64,000 nt of DNA from Gracilibacillus boraciitolerans JCM 21714. GTDB lineage: Bacteria > Bacillota > Bacilli > Bacillales > Amphibacillaceae. The stretch spans positions 555,401 through 619,400 of the forward strand of contig NZ_BAVS01000001.1 of the NCBI RefSeq assembly GCF_000521485.1. The letters run 5' to 3'. Position 1 is the first letter of the stretch. Every line of letters begins with the position of its first letter. Of the stretch, positions 49,777-63,598 are shown piece by piece. The notes under the pieces were generated by a model that worked only from the letters and a program-made list of their open reading frames with translations, was not told where the DNA came from and searched no databases. A program made the position numbers and the translations under genes.

Positions 49777-50783
49777 TATCAGGCAAACAAACGTGGATAT
49801 TTGAAACGCCACCTACTATTATCTCAACAGGAGTTGTAGGTGGTCCTTTTGAAGAATTAGGGAATATTCCTAACGATTTTGATTATTTTTATTCCGATCA
49901 ATGGATGGATGAAAAATCCTTTGAATTGGCTCATCAGCATATGATTGAAGATGCAAGTCATTATGCAATTGAAAAAGCTAATTTAGATATCAGCGATATT
50001 CAATTTTTCTTACATGGCGATTTAATTAATCAATTAACTCCATCGAGCTTCGCTGCTAAGAATTTGGCTATCCCATATCTTGGTTTATTTAGTGCATGTG
50101 CTACCTCCATGGAGGGTTTGGCTTTGGCTTCATTGATTATAAATCAAATGAATGCTAGCTATATTTTAACAGGAGCAGCAAGCCATAACTCCGCTGTTGA
50201 GAGACAGTTTAGATATCCAACTGAATACGGAAGTCAAAAACCAGATACGTCACAATGGACAGTAACAGGAGCTGGTGTTGCAATTCTTTCTTCTCAGGGA
50301 AGTGGACCAAAGGTAACCTCAGCAACTATTGGAAAAGTAGTTGATCGGCAGTTAAAAGATCCGTTTAATATGGGAGGTGCAATGGCCCCCCCTGCAGCCT
50401 TTGATACCATCACAAGACATTTAAAGGATAGAAAACTCGATTCGAATTATTATGATTATATTATTACTGGAGATTTAGCTATGATTGGACGGGATCTCTG
50501 CTTAGATTTATTCAAACAAAACGGCATTGATATCGATAGTGAAAGATTTATTGATTGTGGATTGACCATTTACAAACCCGATCAGCCTATTTTTGCGGGT
50601 GCTAGTGGTCCTGCCTGTTCTGCAATTGTTACTTATGGTCACTTTATCAACAAACTACGAAATGGCGAATGTAACCGTATATTAGTTGTCGCTACTGGGG
50701 GGGCGTTACTCTCTCCTTTGACGGTACAACAGAAACAGACAATTCCTTGTATCGCACATGCTGTGTCCATTGAAAATATGTAA
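49773..50783 (+). CDS. spoVAD: SpoVAD, dipicolinate-binding spore protein
   Basis: 336-residue thiolase-fold protein that binds dipicolinic acid at the spore inner membrane. Seen: GGPFEELGNIPNDFDYFY, SACATSMEGLALAS (thiolase-like Cys), VTGAGVAILSSQG and GASGPACSAI. Two runs inflate conserved blocks: AMAPPAAF (C7 at 50386-50392) and ATGGALLSP (G7 at 50697-50703) each carry one residue more than the family. Sits between spoVAC and spoVAE. Confidence 0.95.
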   Translation: MISGKQTWIFETPPTIISTGVVGGPFEELGNIPNDFDYFYSDQWMDEKSFELAHQHMIEDASHYAIEKANLDISDIQFFLHGDLINQLTPSSFAAKNLAIPYLGLFSACATSMEGLALASLIINQMNASYILTGAASHNSAVERQFRYPTEYGSQKPDTSQWTVTGAGVAILSSQGSGPKVTSATIGKVVDRQLKDPFNMGGAMAPPAAFDTITRHLKDRKLDSNYYDYIITGDLAMIGRDLCLDLFKQNGIDIDSERFIDCGLTIYKPDQPIFAGASGPACSAIVTYGHFINKLRNGECNRILVVATGGALLSPLTVQQKQTIPCIAHAVSIENM

Positions 50784-50846
50784 TTGTTCTTTAGACTTTT
50801 AGAATTAAGGATACTAACTATATTTAAAATTAGTGAGGTGATAATT

Positions 50847-51197
50847 ATGGTTTTTTTATGGGCTTTTCTTGTAGGTGGTTGCATATGTGTAATTGGTCAA
50901 CTCTTATTGGATGTCGGAAAGCTCACTCCAGGACACACCCTTAGCACATTAGTTGTGGCAGGAGCAATTCTTGATGGCTTCGAGCTTTATGAACCGTTGA
51001 TTGATTTTGCTGGTGCTGGTGCAACAGTGCCCATCACAAGTTTCGGGAATTCACTTGTTCATGGTGCATTAGAAGAGGCAGAAAAACACGGTATAATTGG
51101 TGTTATCACCGGGATGTTTGAGATAACGAGTTCAGGAATATCCGCCGCAATCATATTTGGAATGATTGGAGCAATATTTTTTAAAGCAAAAGGTTAA
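50847..51197 (+). CDS. spoVAE: SpoVAE(b), spore membrane protein
   Basis: 116-residue four-helix membrane protein homologous to SpoVAEb and SpoVAC ([15 protein letters not shown], then [22 protein letters not shown]). Required with SpoVAC/D for dipicolinate uptake into the forespore. ATG 50847 follows GAGGTG. It ends the operon; spoVAA, AB, AEa and AF are not beside it. Confidence 0.93.
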   Translation: MVFLWAFLVGGCICVIGQLLLDVGKLTPGHTLSTLVVAGAILDGFELYEPLIDFAGAGATVPITSFGNSLVHGALEEAEKHGIIGVITGMFEITSSGISAAIIFGMIGAIFFKAKG

Positions 51198-51217
51198 TGA
51201 TTTTCCACTAACTTATA

Positions 51218-51258
51218 AAACAGGAAAACACTTTTATAAGAAAAGTGTTTTCCTGTAA
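51218..51258. terminator. Bidirectional terminator
   Basis: ACAGGAAAACACTTTTAT and its near-complete complement, between convergent spoVAE and the oxidoreductase. Confidence 0.85.
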
Positions 51259-51267
51259 ACATTGCTA

Positions 51268-52263
51268 TTATTTATCTTTCCCAAAATCTATATATACTTT
51301 TCCAAGTTGCTGTTGAGATTCTAAATAATCGAAGGCTTTATAAATTTGTTCAAAAGGAAAGCCTCGATCAATTAATGGTTTAAGTTGATGTTTATCTATA
51401 AAATCCAACAATTCATGCAACTCTTCCCTACTGCCCATCGTTGATCCCAATAAAGTATATTGACCATAGAAAAATTTACGTAAATTGAACGATACTTCAT
51501 CATTAGTCGAAGAACCAAACGTAACCATTCGGCCCCCCCTTTTTTCAGAACTTCTAAAGACCTGTTAAAAGTTGCTCCTCCAATACTGTCAATAACCATA
51601 TCAATTTGTTCATCTTCAAGCTCTTTCACCCAGTCATCATCCGTCAATAGCCCTCGATCAAAACCTAATAGTTCTGCTTCCTTTAATTTGTTTGGCTGTC
51701 TCGAGGTTGTGATGACCCGCGCTCCGATTACTTTTGCCATTTGAATAATAAATGACGTCACTCCCCCCCCACCGACTCCTGGTATAAACAAGGTTTCATT
51801 TCTCTTTAACTTACCCTGTGTTATTAATGCCCGATAACCTGTCAGCGCTGATAATGAAAATACCCCTGCCTCTGGCCATGTCAGATGTGCTGGTTTTCTT
51901 TCAACAAAATTTTCGGAGATAACAATTTTTTCAGCAAACGTGCCATTATAAGGCACTCCAACTATCTCAAAGTCAGCTGGTGGAGCTTCCGTATTTTGAT
52001 ACCAATTTAGACCGGGATTAATAAAAACTTCATCCCCCTATTTGAAAACGTGAAGTTTGATCTCCTACCGCTTCAATGATGCCTGCTCCATCTGATCCTA
52101 GCACATAAGCTTGATTTCCATCATTAAATTTATTCTTAATTTTTAAATCACGATGATTTAATCCAGCCGTTTTTAAACTAACGATTACTTGGTCACCTAC
52201 TGGTCTTTTTTCTTCCATATTTTGTAATTTATATTTCCCATTTTCCACGACATATGCTCTCAT
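51268..52263 (-). CDS. Zinc-type alcohol dehydrogenase-like oxidoreductase (two apparent frameshifts)
   Basis: MDR-superfamily NAD(P)H oxidoreductase, similar to YogA-type enzymes. GroES-like N-terminus (LKTAGLNHRDLKI, VLGSDGAGII) then Rossmann domain (FIPGVGGGGVTSFIIQMAK). Breaks: C5 at 52034-52038 (four bases restore QIGDEVFINPG) and C7 at 51533-51539 (five restore KKGGRMVTFGSS). A C8 run 51763-51770 likely adds one Gly to the coenzyme motif. About 330 residues joined. The catalytic zinc Cys ligand is not seen, so it may be a quinone-oxidoreductase-like member. Substrate unknown. Confidence 0.82.
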
Positions 52264-52266
52264 TAG

Positions 52267-52740
52267 TTAATCTTCCTTTCGTTTATGTAAAGGGATATTA
52301 TTTGTAATACTTTTCTTTAACAAGTGTTGCATATCCCCCCCAATACCTTTTGTGCCTAACAAAGGATATTGAATCGATGTTGCATGTGCAAAGGAGCTAT
52401 TAATGATCGGACGATATTTTTTTCCAGTCAGCACTACGATATCGCTAAAATATTCTAGATCTTTATTTTTGATTTGCATCTGTAATTTTTGTAGCGAAAT
52501 GACATTGGGATCGTTTGGTCGAAATGTAACATCATAATTTTCAGGAACAATATCATCAGGTAACAATATCCCGTGTTTTCCAGAAATTATTATCCATTTA
52601 TCAAAATACTTCTGGACATACTGCTGACATAAATGATGAAAAATACCAATATACGCATTTTTAGCTTTTGTTGATGACGCATCAGGATATTTATCCCAAA
52701 TCTTCTTTTTACCACAAGGTATAATACAAAGTTGTGTCAT
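52267..52740 (-). CDS. Conserved cytosolic protein (PCGKKK / SGKHG motifs)
   Basis: 157 residues starting TQLCIIPCGKKKIWDKYP, then AKNAYIGIFHHLCQQY and IIISGKHGILLPDD. These match a widespread family (DUF6884-like) whose PCGxxK and SGKxGLL motifs resemble YaaA and queuosine/archaeosine-related proteins. No activity can be assigned. LLGTKGIGGDM carries a likely surplus Gly from the C7 run 52335-52341. Co-oriented with and 3 bp upstream of the oxidoreductase, so probably one operon. Confidence 0.6.
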   Translation of the reverse strand: MTQLCIIPCGKKKIWDKYPDASSTKAKNAYIGIFHHLCQQYVQKYFDKWIIISGKHGILLPDDIVPENYDVTFRPNDPNVISLQKLQMQIKNKDLEYFSDIVVLTGKKYRPIINSSFAHATSIQYPLLGTKGIGGDMQHLLKKSITNNIPLHKRKED

Positions 52741-53426
52741 ACATCTTCCTCCTTCTTTTTTTGATCGTTATTATACCGTAGATAATGAAGAAAGAAAAAA
52801 CAAGCAATTCGAAAAAAAAAAATCACAGATAACTTAAAAGAGATATCAACAGCATTGTAATCGCTTACGATTGTAATATAATAATTAAATGTCAGAAAAT
52901 TATTAAAAAACGGTTGACCAATCTTCTTTTTGGTTGTATGATTGTCGTCAATCAGATATTTCTGAAAAATTAATATTTTTAAAAGTTACCTATAGACAGG
53001 ATATTATCTATCGTATAGTATAAACTATATAAGGTTATTATAAATTCATAAATCGATGACGGGAACAAAGGATTAGGATCTTGTATTTTATAGAGAGCCA
53101 AGGATGGTGAAAGCTTGGTAATACAGCCTATTCCAATTACTCATCCCTGAGTGTTATACTGAAAAGATTTCTTAGTAGGTATAGCCAGGTGAACTTTTCA
53201 CCTGTTATCAAAATGAAACTGTTATATGTTAACAGCTTCATAAGGCAATATTTGCAAAAATATTGCGAATCAGGGTGGTACCGTGAAAAGAAAGGCCTTT
53301 TCTCCCTTGTTTTTTGCTAAACAATTAGCAACGACAAGATAGAAATGGCCTTTTTCTTATATATAATAAATGATATTACAAGTCCAAATAAAATCATTAA
53401 ATTCCATAATATCAGGAGGGATTAAA
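52741..53426 (+). promoter_or_regulatory. ilv-leu leader region with SigA promoter and CodY-type boxes
   Basis: Two sequences resemble the CodY box AATTTTCWGAAAATT: 52886-52900 (two mismatches) and 52956-52970 (three). Between them TTGACC (52913-52918) and TATGAT (52937-52942), 18 bp apart, form a SigA-like promoter. The first box lies upstream and the second just downstream of the expected start, fitting repression by CodY when branched-chain amino acids are plentiful. Downstream the T-box leader follows. No ORF in these 680 bases. Confidence 0.65.
53050..53360 (+). ncRNA. T-box riboswitch, leucine-type, before ilvB
   Basis: The T-box sequence AGGGTGGTACCGTG is at 53272-53285. Stem I includes AGAGAGCCAAGGATGGTGAAAGC; the triplet CTC at 53140-53142, followed by A, is the likely specifier (leucine). 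A terminator stem pairs AAAGGCCTTTTCTCCCTTG (53291-53309) with 53335-53353 and ends in T5; the antiterminator would use the T-box. Uncharged tRNA-Leu should therefore allow ilv-leu transcription. The specifier is an inference from position and needs folding. Confidence 0.88.
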
Positions 53427-55160
53427 ATGCAGAGAACTCAAAAGCAAGAACAATCAGCAGAGGAAATGAAAGAACCAAAAACAGGTGCTGATCTACTTGT
53501 CGAATCATTAATTAATGAAGGTGTTCAGACAATATTCGGTTACCCTGCGGAGCCGCTTTACCTATATTTGATGCATTATATAAAGCACAAGATTCTTTTG
53601 ATCAAATTTTAGCACGACATGAACAAGGCTCCATTCATGCAGCTGAAGGATATGCCAGAGTATCTGGTAAGCCAGGAGTTGTAATTGCTACTTCAGGTCC
53701 TGGAGCAACTAACTTGGTTACAGGAATTGCAGATGCTATGATCGATTCCTTACCTATGATTATAATTACAGGTCAGGTTAACCGAGGTGTGATCGGAACA
53801 GATGCGTTTCAAGAAGTAGACGTAATGGGTGTGACAACACCAATCACAAAACATAACTATCAGGTAAGAGATGTAAAAGAATTGCCAAGAATCATAAAAG
53901 AAGCTTTTCATATCGCTACTACTGGTCGACCCGGACCTGTTTTAATCGATATGCCGAAAGATATTTCAGCAGAAGTAATTGATACTGAATTTGAAACGAA
54001 TATTGAATTAGATTTACCTGGTTATCAACCAACAACAAAACCGAATCCATTACAAACCAAGAAATTAGCAGAAGCTATCGGCAACGCTAAGAAGCCTGTA
54101 CTTCTTACTGGAGCAGGAATCTTATTTGCAAAAGCTTCTGAAGAGATTAAAGAATTTGCAGAACGATACTCTTTACCTGTTGCATCCACTTTACTCGGAT
54201 TAGGCGCCTTTCCAGGAGACCATCCATTATTTATGGGAATGGCGGGAATGCACGGAACATATACTGCCAATACTGCCATTTATGAATGTGATTTACTGAT
54301 TAATATTGGTGCACGTTTTGATGACCGCTTAACTGGTAAGTTAACTTCTTTTGCACCAAATGCGATAGTAGCACATATTGATATAGATCCTGCAGAAATT
54401 GGCAAAAATATTTCAACAGATATTCCAATTGTAGGCGACGCTAAAGAGGCATTAAGTCGGTTACTAACACATGATATTAAGCATCCTGAACATGATGAGT
54501 GGCTTGTACAAATTCATGAAAATAAAGAAAATTTTCCGCTATGGTTTAATAAACCTGACAAAGATATGATTGGCCAATGGGTAATTAAAACGATTTATGA
54601 AGCAACGAAAGGTAACGCAATTGTCACTACTGACGTTGGTCAGCATCAAATGTGGACTGCACAGTATTATACTTTCTCAAGGCCAAATCGTTGGGTATCG
54701 TCTGGCGGATTAGGAACAATGGGCTTTGGTTTTCCTGCTGCAATTGGTGCACAATTGGCAAAACCAGATGAACCAGTAGTAGCTATCGTTGGGGGATGGC
54801 GGATTCCAAATGACACTTCAGGAGCTTTCAATAATACAGGAAAAGGGCTTACCTGTTAAAATCATAATTGTTAATAACCAAGCACTTGGAATGGTAAGAC
54901 AATGGCAGGAAGCTTTTTATTCTGAACGATATTCTCAATCTATCTTTAGTATTCAGCCCGATTTTGTAAAATTAGCGGAAGCCTATAATATCAAAGGAAT
55001 GCAAATCAAAACACAAGATGACTTTATCAAGGCATTACCTGATATTTTTGATTATGAAGGGCCTGTATTGGTTGATGCACGCGTATTACAACAAGAGAAT
55101 GTATATCCGATGATTGCACCTGGTTCAGGAATAAATGAGATGATTGGGGTGAAACCATGA
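53427..55160 (+). CDS. ilvB: Acetolactate synthase large subunit (two apparent frameshifts)
   Basis: Thiamine-diphosphate and FAD enzyme forming acetolactate/acetohydroxybutyrate, first step of branched-chain synthesis. Seen: [29 protein letters not shown] (thiamine Glu), TSGPGATNL, and in the last domain [13 protein letters not shown] with ThDP Asp. Breaks: 53546-53548 (TGC should be TGGC, restoring GYPGGAVLPIYDALY) and G5 54791-54795 (four restore [10 protein letters not shown]). ATG 53427 behind AGGAGGG. About 577 residues joined. Overlaps ilvH by four bases. Confidence 0.93.
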
Positions 55161-55678
55161 AACGAATAATTACCGCAACCGTTAGAAATCGTAGTGGTGT
55201 CTTAAACCGTGTTACCAGTCTTCTCCAGCGTCGGCAATTTAACATCGAGAGCATTTCTGTTGGTAGAACTGAAACAGAAGGCATGAGTAAAATGACATTT
55301 GTTGTTGATGTTGAAGATTTCCAAAAACTGGAGCAAGTAACAAAGCAATTAAATAAGCAAATAGATGTAATTAAAGTTTCAGATATTACTGATAAAGCAA
55401 TCGTTGCTCGCGAATTAGCTTTAATAAAAATTGTGAGTAATAGTCAATTACGTGCAGAAATTCAAGGTATTATTGAACCATTTCGGGCAACAATCATTGA
55501 TGTGAGTAAAGATAGCTTATCAATTCAAGTTACTGGCAAACCAGATAAAGTAGAAGCACTGATCGAACTATTAAGACCTTATGGAATTAAAGAATTAGCA
55601 AGAACTGGTTTGACTGCCTTTGTTCGTGGTCACCAGCCAAATACACAAGATAGCAGTTTCCAATCGTTATTAGGTTAA
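55157..55678 (+). CDS. ilvH: Acetolactate synthase small (regulatory) subunit
   Basis: 173-residue ACT-domain subunit that stimulates IlvB and mediates valine feedback. ACT core: RSGVLNRVTSLLQRRQFNIESISVG; second domain REIELALIKI-like (RELALIKIVSN) and LARTGLTAFVRG near the end. The start overlaps the ilvB stop (ATGA type), indicating translational coupling. Intact. Confidence 0.95.
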   Translation: MKRIITATVRNRSGVLNRVTSLLQRRQFNIESISVGRTETEGMSKMTFVVDVEDFQKLEQVTKQLNKQIDVIKVSDITDKAIVARELALIKIVSNSQLRAEIQGIIEPFRATIIDVSKDSLSIQVTGKPDKVEALIELLRPYGIKELARTGLTAFVRGHQPNTQDSSFQSLLG

Positions 55679-55728
55679 TAATAATTAAATTTATTATATA
55701 AAATAAAAATTATTTTGAGAGGATGTAA

Positions 55729-58281
<2,553 letters not shown>

Positions 58282-58311
58282 CTAAATCAGTAATCGTAGG
58301 AGGTTAATGAA

Positions 58312-59384
<1,073 letters not shown>

Positions 59385-59402
59385 AAAGAGACTGTTTTGA
59401 GA

Positions 59403-59447
59403 AACTTCGGCGCCATTCTATTTTCATCATAATAGAACGCCGATGTT
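59403..59447 (+). terminator. Hairpin between leuB and leuC
   Basis: CGGCG and TTCTATT (59408-59421) pair with AATAGAA and CGCCG (59431-59442), followed by GATGTTTTT. Terminator-like, but inside the operon, so more likely an attenuator or RNA-processing site. Confidence 0.6.
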
Positions 59448-59482
59448 TTTCTACCCACAACAACAGGTAAGGAGTGAAAACG

Positions 59483-60902
59483 ATGAGAAAACCGAAGACA
59501 ATAATTGAAAAGATTTGGGAAAAGCATATGGTTCATCAAGAAGCAGGTAAGCCAGATCTTTTATATATTGATTTACACTTAGTCCATGAGGTAACTTCTC
59601 CTCAGGCATTTGAAGGGTTAAGAATGAATAAGCGAACCGTTCGTAGACCTGATCGTACTTTTGCAACCATGGATCATAACGTTCCAACTATTCATCGTAA
59701 TATCATTAAGGATGAAGTATCTAAAACCCAAATGGAAACATTAAAAACAAACTGTGAAGAGTTCGGTGTACCGTTAGCAGATATTTATCATCCAGACCAA
59801 GGGATTGTTCATGTAATAGGTCCAGAGCTTGGTTTAACACAACCGGGAAAAACAATCGTTTGCGGCGATAGCCACACTTCTACATGGTGCCTTTGGTGCG
59901 TTAGCATTTGGTATTGGTACAAGTGAGGTGGAGCATGTATTAGCAACACAAACAATCTGGCAAGAGAAGCCTAAAACATTAAACGTAAAAGTAAATGGAA
60001 AATTAGGTACAGGTGTAACTGCCAAGGATTTAATTTTAGCAATTATCGGAAAATACGGGGTTAAATTTGGTACTGGTTATGTACTGGAATATACTGGTGA
60101 AGCGATACGTGACTTACCAATGGAAGGACGTATGACCATTTGTAACATGTCGATTGAAGCAGGTGCACGTGCTGGTTTAATTAGTCCTGACGATACAACG
60201 GTTGAATTTTTAAGAGGTAAACGTCATGTTCCAGATGGCGAAGAATTTGATCAGCTTGCTGAAGAGTGGAAATCACTAGCAACCGATGATGGTGCTGTTT
60301 ATGATGAGCAAGTGGAAATAGACGCAAATGAAATTGAGCCTCAAGTAACATGGGGGGGTACAAATCCCGGCATGTGTATTCCAGTAAGTGCGAATGTTCC
60401 TACTCCTGATGATGCACAAACAAACAACGACAAAGAGGAAATTAATCGTGCACTGGAATACATGGGCCTTGAAGGTGGCGAACCAATATCCTCTGTTGCG
60501 ATCGAACACGTATTCATCGGATCTTGCACAAATTCGCGCTTAGGAGATCTACGTAAAGCCTCTGAAATTATTAAAGGTCATAAAGTCAATCCAAAAGTAA
60601 ATGCTATCGTGGTACCTGGATCTCATAGTGTTAAAATAGCTGCCGAGGCTGAAGGTATTGATGTAATCTTTAAAGAAGCTGGTTTTGAATGGCGAGATGC
60701 TGGCTGTAGTATGTGTCTTGCAATGAATGACGATGTTGTACCAGAGGGTGAACGTTGTGCCTCTACATCCAATCGTAATTTTGAAGGTCGCCAAGGTACT
60801 GGAGCCCGGACACACTTAGTCAGTCCAGAAATGGCTGCAGCAGCTGCTATTAAAGGACATTTTGTTGATGTTCGCCAATTTGGTGTTGTAACACCAAGTT
60901 AA
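59483..60902 (+). CDS. leuC: Isopropylmalate isomerase large subunit (apparent 2-base deletion)
   Basis: Aconitase-family [4Fe-4S] enzyme subunit. Cluster Cys are seen in GSCTNSR and CSMC, with CGDSHTST as substrate motif. The frame is lost at 59880-59885: TACATGG should be TACACATGG, restoring [28 protein letters not shown] is one Gly longer than usual (G7 at 60352-60358). ATG 59483 is chosen over a GTG at 59474, since AAGGAG lies in the GTG region. About 473 residues joined. Confidence 0.93.
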
Positions 60903-61027
60903 TCAATCACATAGTTAATCGTCTGTAAGCTCTACTTCGAGCTCCAAGTAACAATAGCAAGCTAAAAAGAGAATAATAGACGAAAACACTAATCATACGC
61001 TCATTTTATAAAGGAGGTAACTATATA

Positions 61028-61612
61028 ATGGAACCAATTCGCAAGCATGAAGGACTTGTCTTTCCTTTAAATCGCGCAAATATAGATACAGATCAAATTA
61101 TTCCTAAACAATTTTTAAAACGTATTTCACGTCAAGGTTTTGGTCAATTCGTTTTTTACAACTGGCGTTTTGATTCAAAAGGAGAATTACGTCAAGACTT
61201 TCCATTAAATCAACCAAAATACGAAGGAACATCTATCTTAGTAGCCGGTGAAAACTTTGGTTGTGGTTCTTCTCGTGAGCATGCGCCATGGGCACTCCAG
61301 GATTATGGATTCCGAGTAATTATTGCACCAAGCTATGCTGATATTTTTTACAATAACTGTACAAAGAATGGAATCCTTCCTGTTAAGCTAACAGATGAAG
61401 AAATACAGATACTAATTAAAAATGCAGAGGCTGATCAGTATCATTTGACGGTAGATTTGGAAGCAAAAAAAGTTTATGATAATCAAGGATTTGATGCCTC
61501 TTTCGACCTTGACGATTACAAACGCGAAATGCTTTTAAATGGCTGGGATGAAATTGCTGTTACACTAACACATGCAGATAAAATATCTCAATTTGAAGAT
61601 GCACGTGGATGA
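61028..61612 (+). CDS. leuD: Isopropylmalate isomerase small subunit
   Basis: 194-residue swivel-domain partner of LeuC. Seen: NRANIDTDQIIPKQFLKRI, then GENFGCGSSREHAPWAL and SYADIFYNNCTKNGILPV. Intact. AAAGGAGG precedes the ATG. Last gene of the ilvBHC-leuABCD operon, followed by a terminator; the 125-bp gap before it holds nothing I can identify. Confidence 0.95.
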   Translation: MEPIRKHEGLVFPLNRANIDTDQIIPKQFLKRISRQGFGQFVFYNWRFDSKGELRQDFPLNQPKYEGTSILVAGENFGCGSSREHAPWALQDYGFRVIIAPSYADIFYNNCTKNGILPVKLTDEEIQILIKNAEADQYHLTVDLEAKKVYDNQGFDASFDLDDYKREMLLNGWDEIAVTLTHADKISQFEDARG

Positions 61613-61616
61613 TGTT

Positions 61617-61654
61617 CAATCTGACTTTCTTATTAGAAAGTCAGATTTTTTTTA
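61617..61654 (+). terminator. Terminator of the ilv-leu operon
   Basis: TCTGACTTTCT and AGAAAGTCAGA around TAT, followed by T8. Confidence 0.92.
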
Positions 61655-61782
61655 TTTTTGATTAAATTAAATGAACCTTTTTACTTAACCTAACCTCCCC
61701 CCCTATTCTAAATTATCCAAAATCATTATTATTGGAATGCACACTTTCGGACATACTAAAAATGTTAGGAGGTGCAATAATA

Positions 61783-62487
61783 ATGGATCAATCTCAATTA
61801 GAGCAATGCAAGCAAGAACTCCTTTCACGTAGAGAAGTTCTCGTGAAGCATGTTGAAGATCACTTTGGTCAGAGTTTAGAGCACAGTAAAGAATCCACTT
61901 CTGAATTATCGAACTATGATAACCATCCAGGTGACACTGCTACCGAATTATTCGAAAGAGAAAAAGACAATGCACTAAATGAACATGCAGAACAGGAAAT
62001 AAAAGATATACAGATCGCTCTTCAAGCCATTGAGAAGGGCGTCTATGATCATTGTGAGCAATGTGGAGCAACCATCCCAACAGAAAGACTTCTTGCGATG
62101 CCTACCACAAGAAGATGTATACAACATGCGGAACTTCATATAACTAGAGCAAGACCTGTTGAAGAAGACGTCATTCACGCAAGTATTAATGATATGGAAT
62201 CAGAAATTGATGAAGAAGAATCCACTATATTTGATGCGGAAGACTCCTGGCAAAGTGTTGAAAAATATGGATCTTCAGATGGTCCATCAGATTTTTATGA
62301 TACGGAAAAGGATTATGATGACATGTTTTTTAACTCAGATGAATTGATCGGTAGTGTGGAAGAATTAGAAGGCTTTTTATTGGCTGATATCAACGGCAAA
62401 TTTATTGGAGTAAATGAAAAGCACGAACGATATGAAGATTACTTGGATGAAAATGATATTGGTTCTATTTTGTATACTGAACGATAA
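61783..62487 (+). CDS. yteA: YteA-family DksA/TraR zinc-finger protein
   Basis: About 234 residues. Coiled-coil N-terminal part (QCKQELLSRREVLVKHVED), NYDNHPGDTATELFEREKD as the family hallmark, then a DksA-type zinc finger whose first pair is CEQCGATIPTERLLA (second pair reduced to a single Cys before IQHAE). A long acidic tail follows. Sporulation-linked in Bacillus; molecular role unclear. ATG 61783 behind AGGAGGTG. A C7 run lies at 61697-61703 in its leader. Confidence 0.88.
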   Translation: MDQSQLEQCKQELLSRREVLVKHVEDHFGQSLEHSKESTSELSNYDNHPGDTATELFEREKDNALNEHAEQEIKDIQIALQAIEKGVYDHCEQCGATIPTERLLAMPTTRRCIQHAELHITRARPVEEDVIHASINDMESEIDEEESTIFDAEDSWQSVEKYGSSDGPSDFYDTEKDYDDMFFNSDELIGSVEELEGFLLADINGKFIGVNEKHERYEDYLDENDIGSILYTER

Positions 62488-62706
62488 CAAAGCGGTGGGA
62501 TTATTCTAATTGATGATCCCACTCTCTTACTTTCTAACAGATCACCAATTGTTGTGTTTTTATATTACTCTTATTGCAAACCTCTTTCTTTCTTGCATTT
62601 CGCGCCTCTTTTCTTGCAAGTATTCCTCCCTGTTGCATCTCCCCCCCTTCCCTCTTCTTAAAATATATATTAAGAAGAATCGGGAAAGCCCGCCCGGTCC
62701 TTTGTC

Positions 62707-63250
62707 AAGTTGAGAGGACATCCGAGAGTTTGTATTCATATCCATGATACCCTCTGTAGTATTCTGGATACATTTCTCCACCACAGTTCTCACAACTGAA
62801 TTTTGGTGGAACGCTCGGATCCCCCCCTCTCCATCCATGATATCAAAGTCTCGTACCACACCGTACGGGGTTTTTTCTTCTTCATGGCAAACTAAACAAT
62901 GATAATTGACGGTTTGTTGGCTCTTGGATGGTTGTAGATGCTCTCTCCCTTTCTGTTTCTTCAGTTTGTTTTTCTTATTTTGGTTTTTCGCTCTCCATGA
63001 GATGACGGATCATCCTTCTAAATAGTTTCTAGCTTCCTGATTGACCGCTACTTTTATAGTCAACTGTCCCTGATCTAAGCACACTTCTCCCATATAGTCA
63101 TAATAGTTATCACAATGAGGACAGACTATATGATCTTTTCCTCCACTGGCCATCACACGCTCTCTCCCTGTTTGACGACGCAACGTCCCAATGTTGACGC
63201 TCATCAAATAAAATTTCTTTTAGTATACTTGTCTCCATACAACCACCTTA
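62707..63250 (-). pseudogene. Zinc-ribbon ORF(s) linked to the IS91 element, broken
   Basis: Reading from ATG near 63238 (METSILKEILFDERQHW) one meets MASGGKDHIVCPHCDNYYDY, a stop at 63010, then in the same frame NYHCLVCHEEEKTPYG, and after shortening the C7 run 62821-62827 to five, PKFSCENCGGEMYPEYY with a stop at 62717-62719. So up to three Cys-pair modules may belong to one or two proteins, split by a shift near 63180, one stop and one run error. Function unknown; likely element passengers. Confidence 0.45.
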
Positions 63251-63343
63251 TCATAGTTCAAAACCCTATGGTACAGCGGATTATATGCTTTCTTTACTTA
63301 GAACAAAAGCGCTAACGCGCCTTTATCACGTCCCAAGTGAGTA

Positions 63344-63598
63344 CTAATAACTTGGGGGGGCGTTTCTCGCTTCTATCATAGTGCCATTACAGTGGGGGGG
63401 ACAATGTAATTCTACTTCTTCTCCTTCTTTTAAATCCACACTAAATTCACCGACGATAAATTCAGGTACATCATCGGTTTTCTTGCAGTCCAGGCATTGA
63501 AACAAGAGGAGCACTTCTTTTTCCTCTAATCCTAATGGATCATCACCTAGCCATTCCATGCCATCATCCGGTTTTTTTTCTTCGAAAGGGTATCCCAT
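63344..63598 (-). CDS. Small zinc-ribbon protein overlapping the transposase end
   Basis: 84 residues: MGYPFEEKKPDDGMEWLG, FQCLDCKKTDDVPEF, then LHCPPHCNGTMIEARNAPPSY. Shortening the G7 run 63394-63400 by three gives CPHC, the normal zinc knuckle. ATG lies inside the last codons of the transposase with AAAAGGAG upstream, so it is translated from an overlapping frame. Function unknown. Confidence 0.6.
   Translation of the reverse strand: MGYPFEEKKPDDGMEWLGDDPLGLEEKEVLLLFQCLDCKKTDDVPEFIVGEFSVDLKEGEEVELHCPPHCNGTMIEARNAPPSY

Noticed and set aside
62510..62713. Plus-strand ORF in the IS91 region
   Set aside because: Cys/Leu/Phe-rich composition and no ribosome site; it is the antisense of the zinc-ribbon remnant region.
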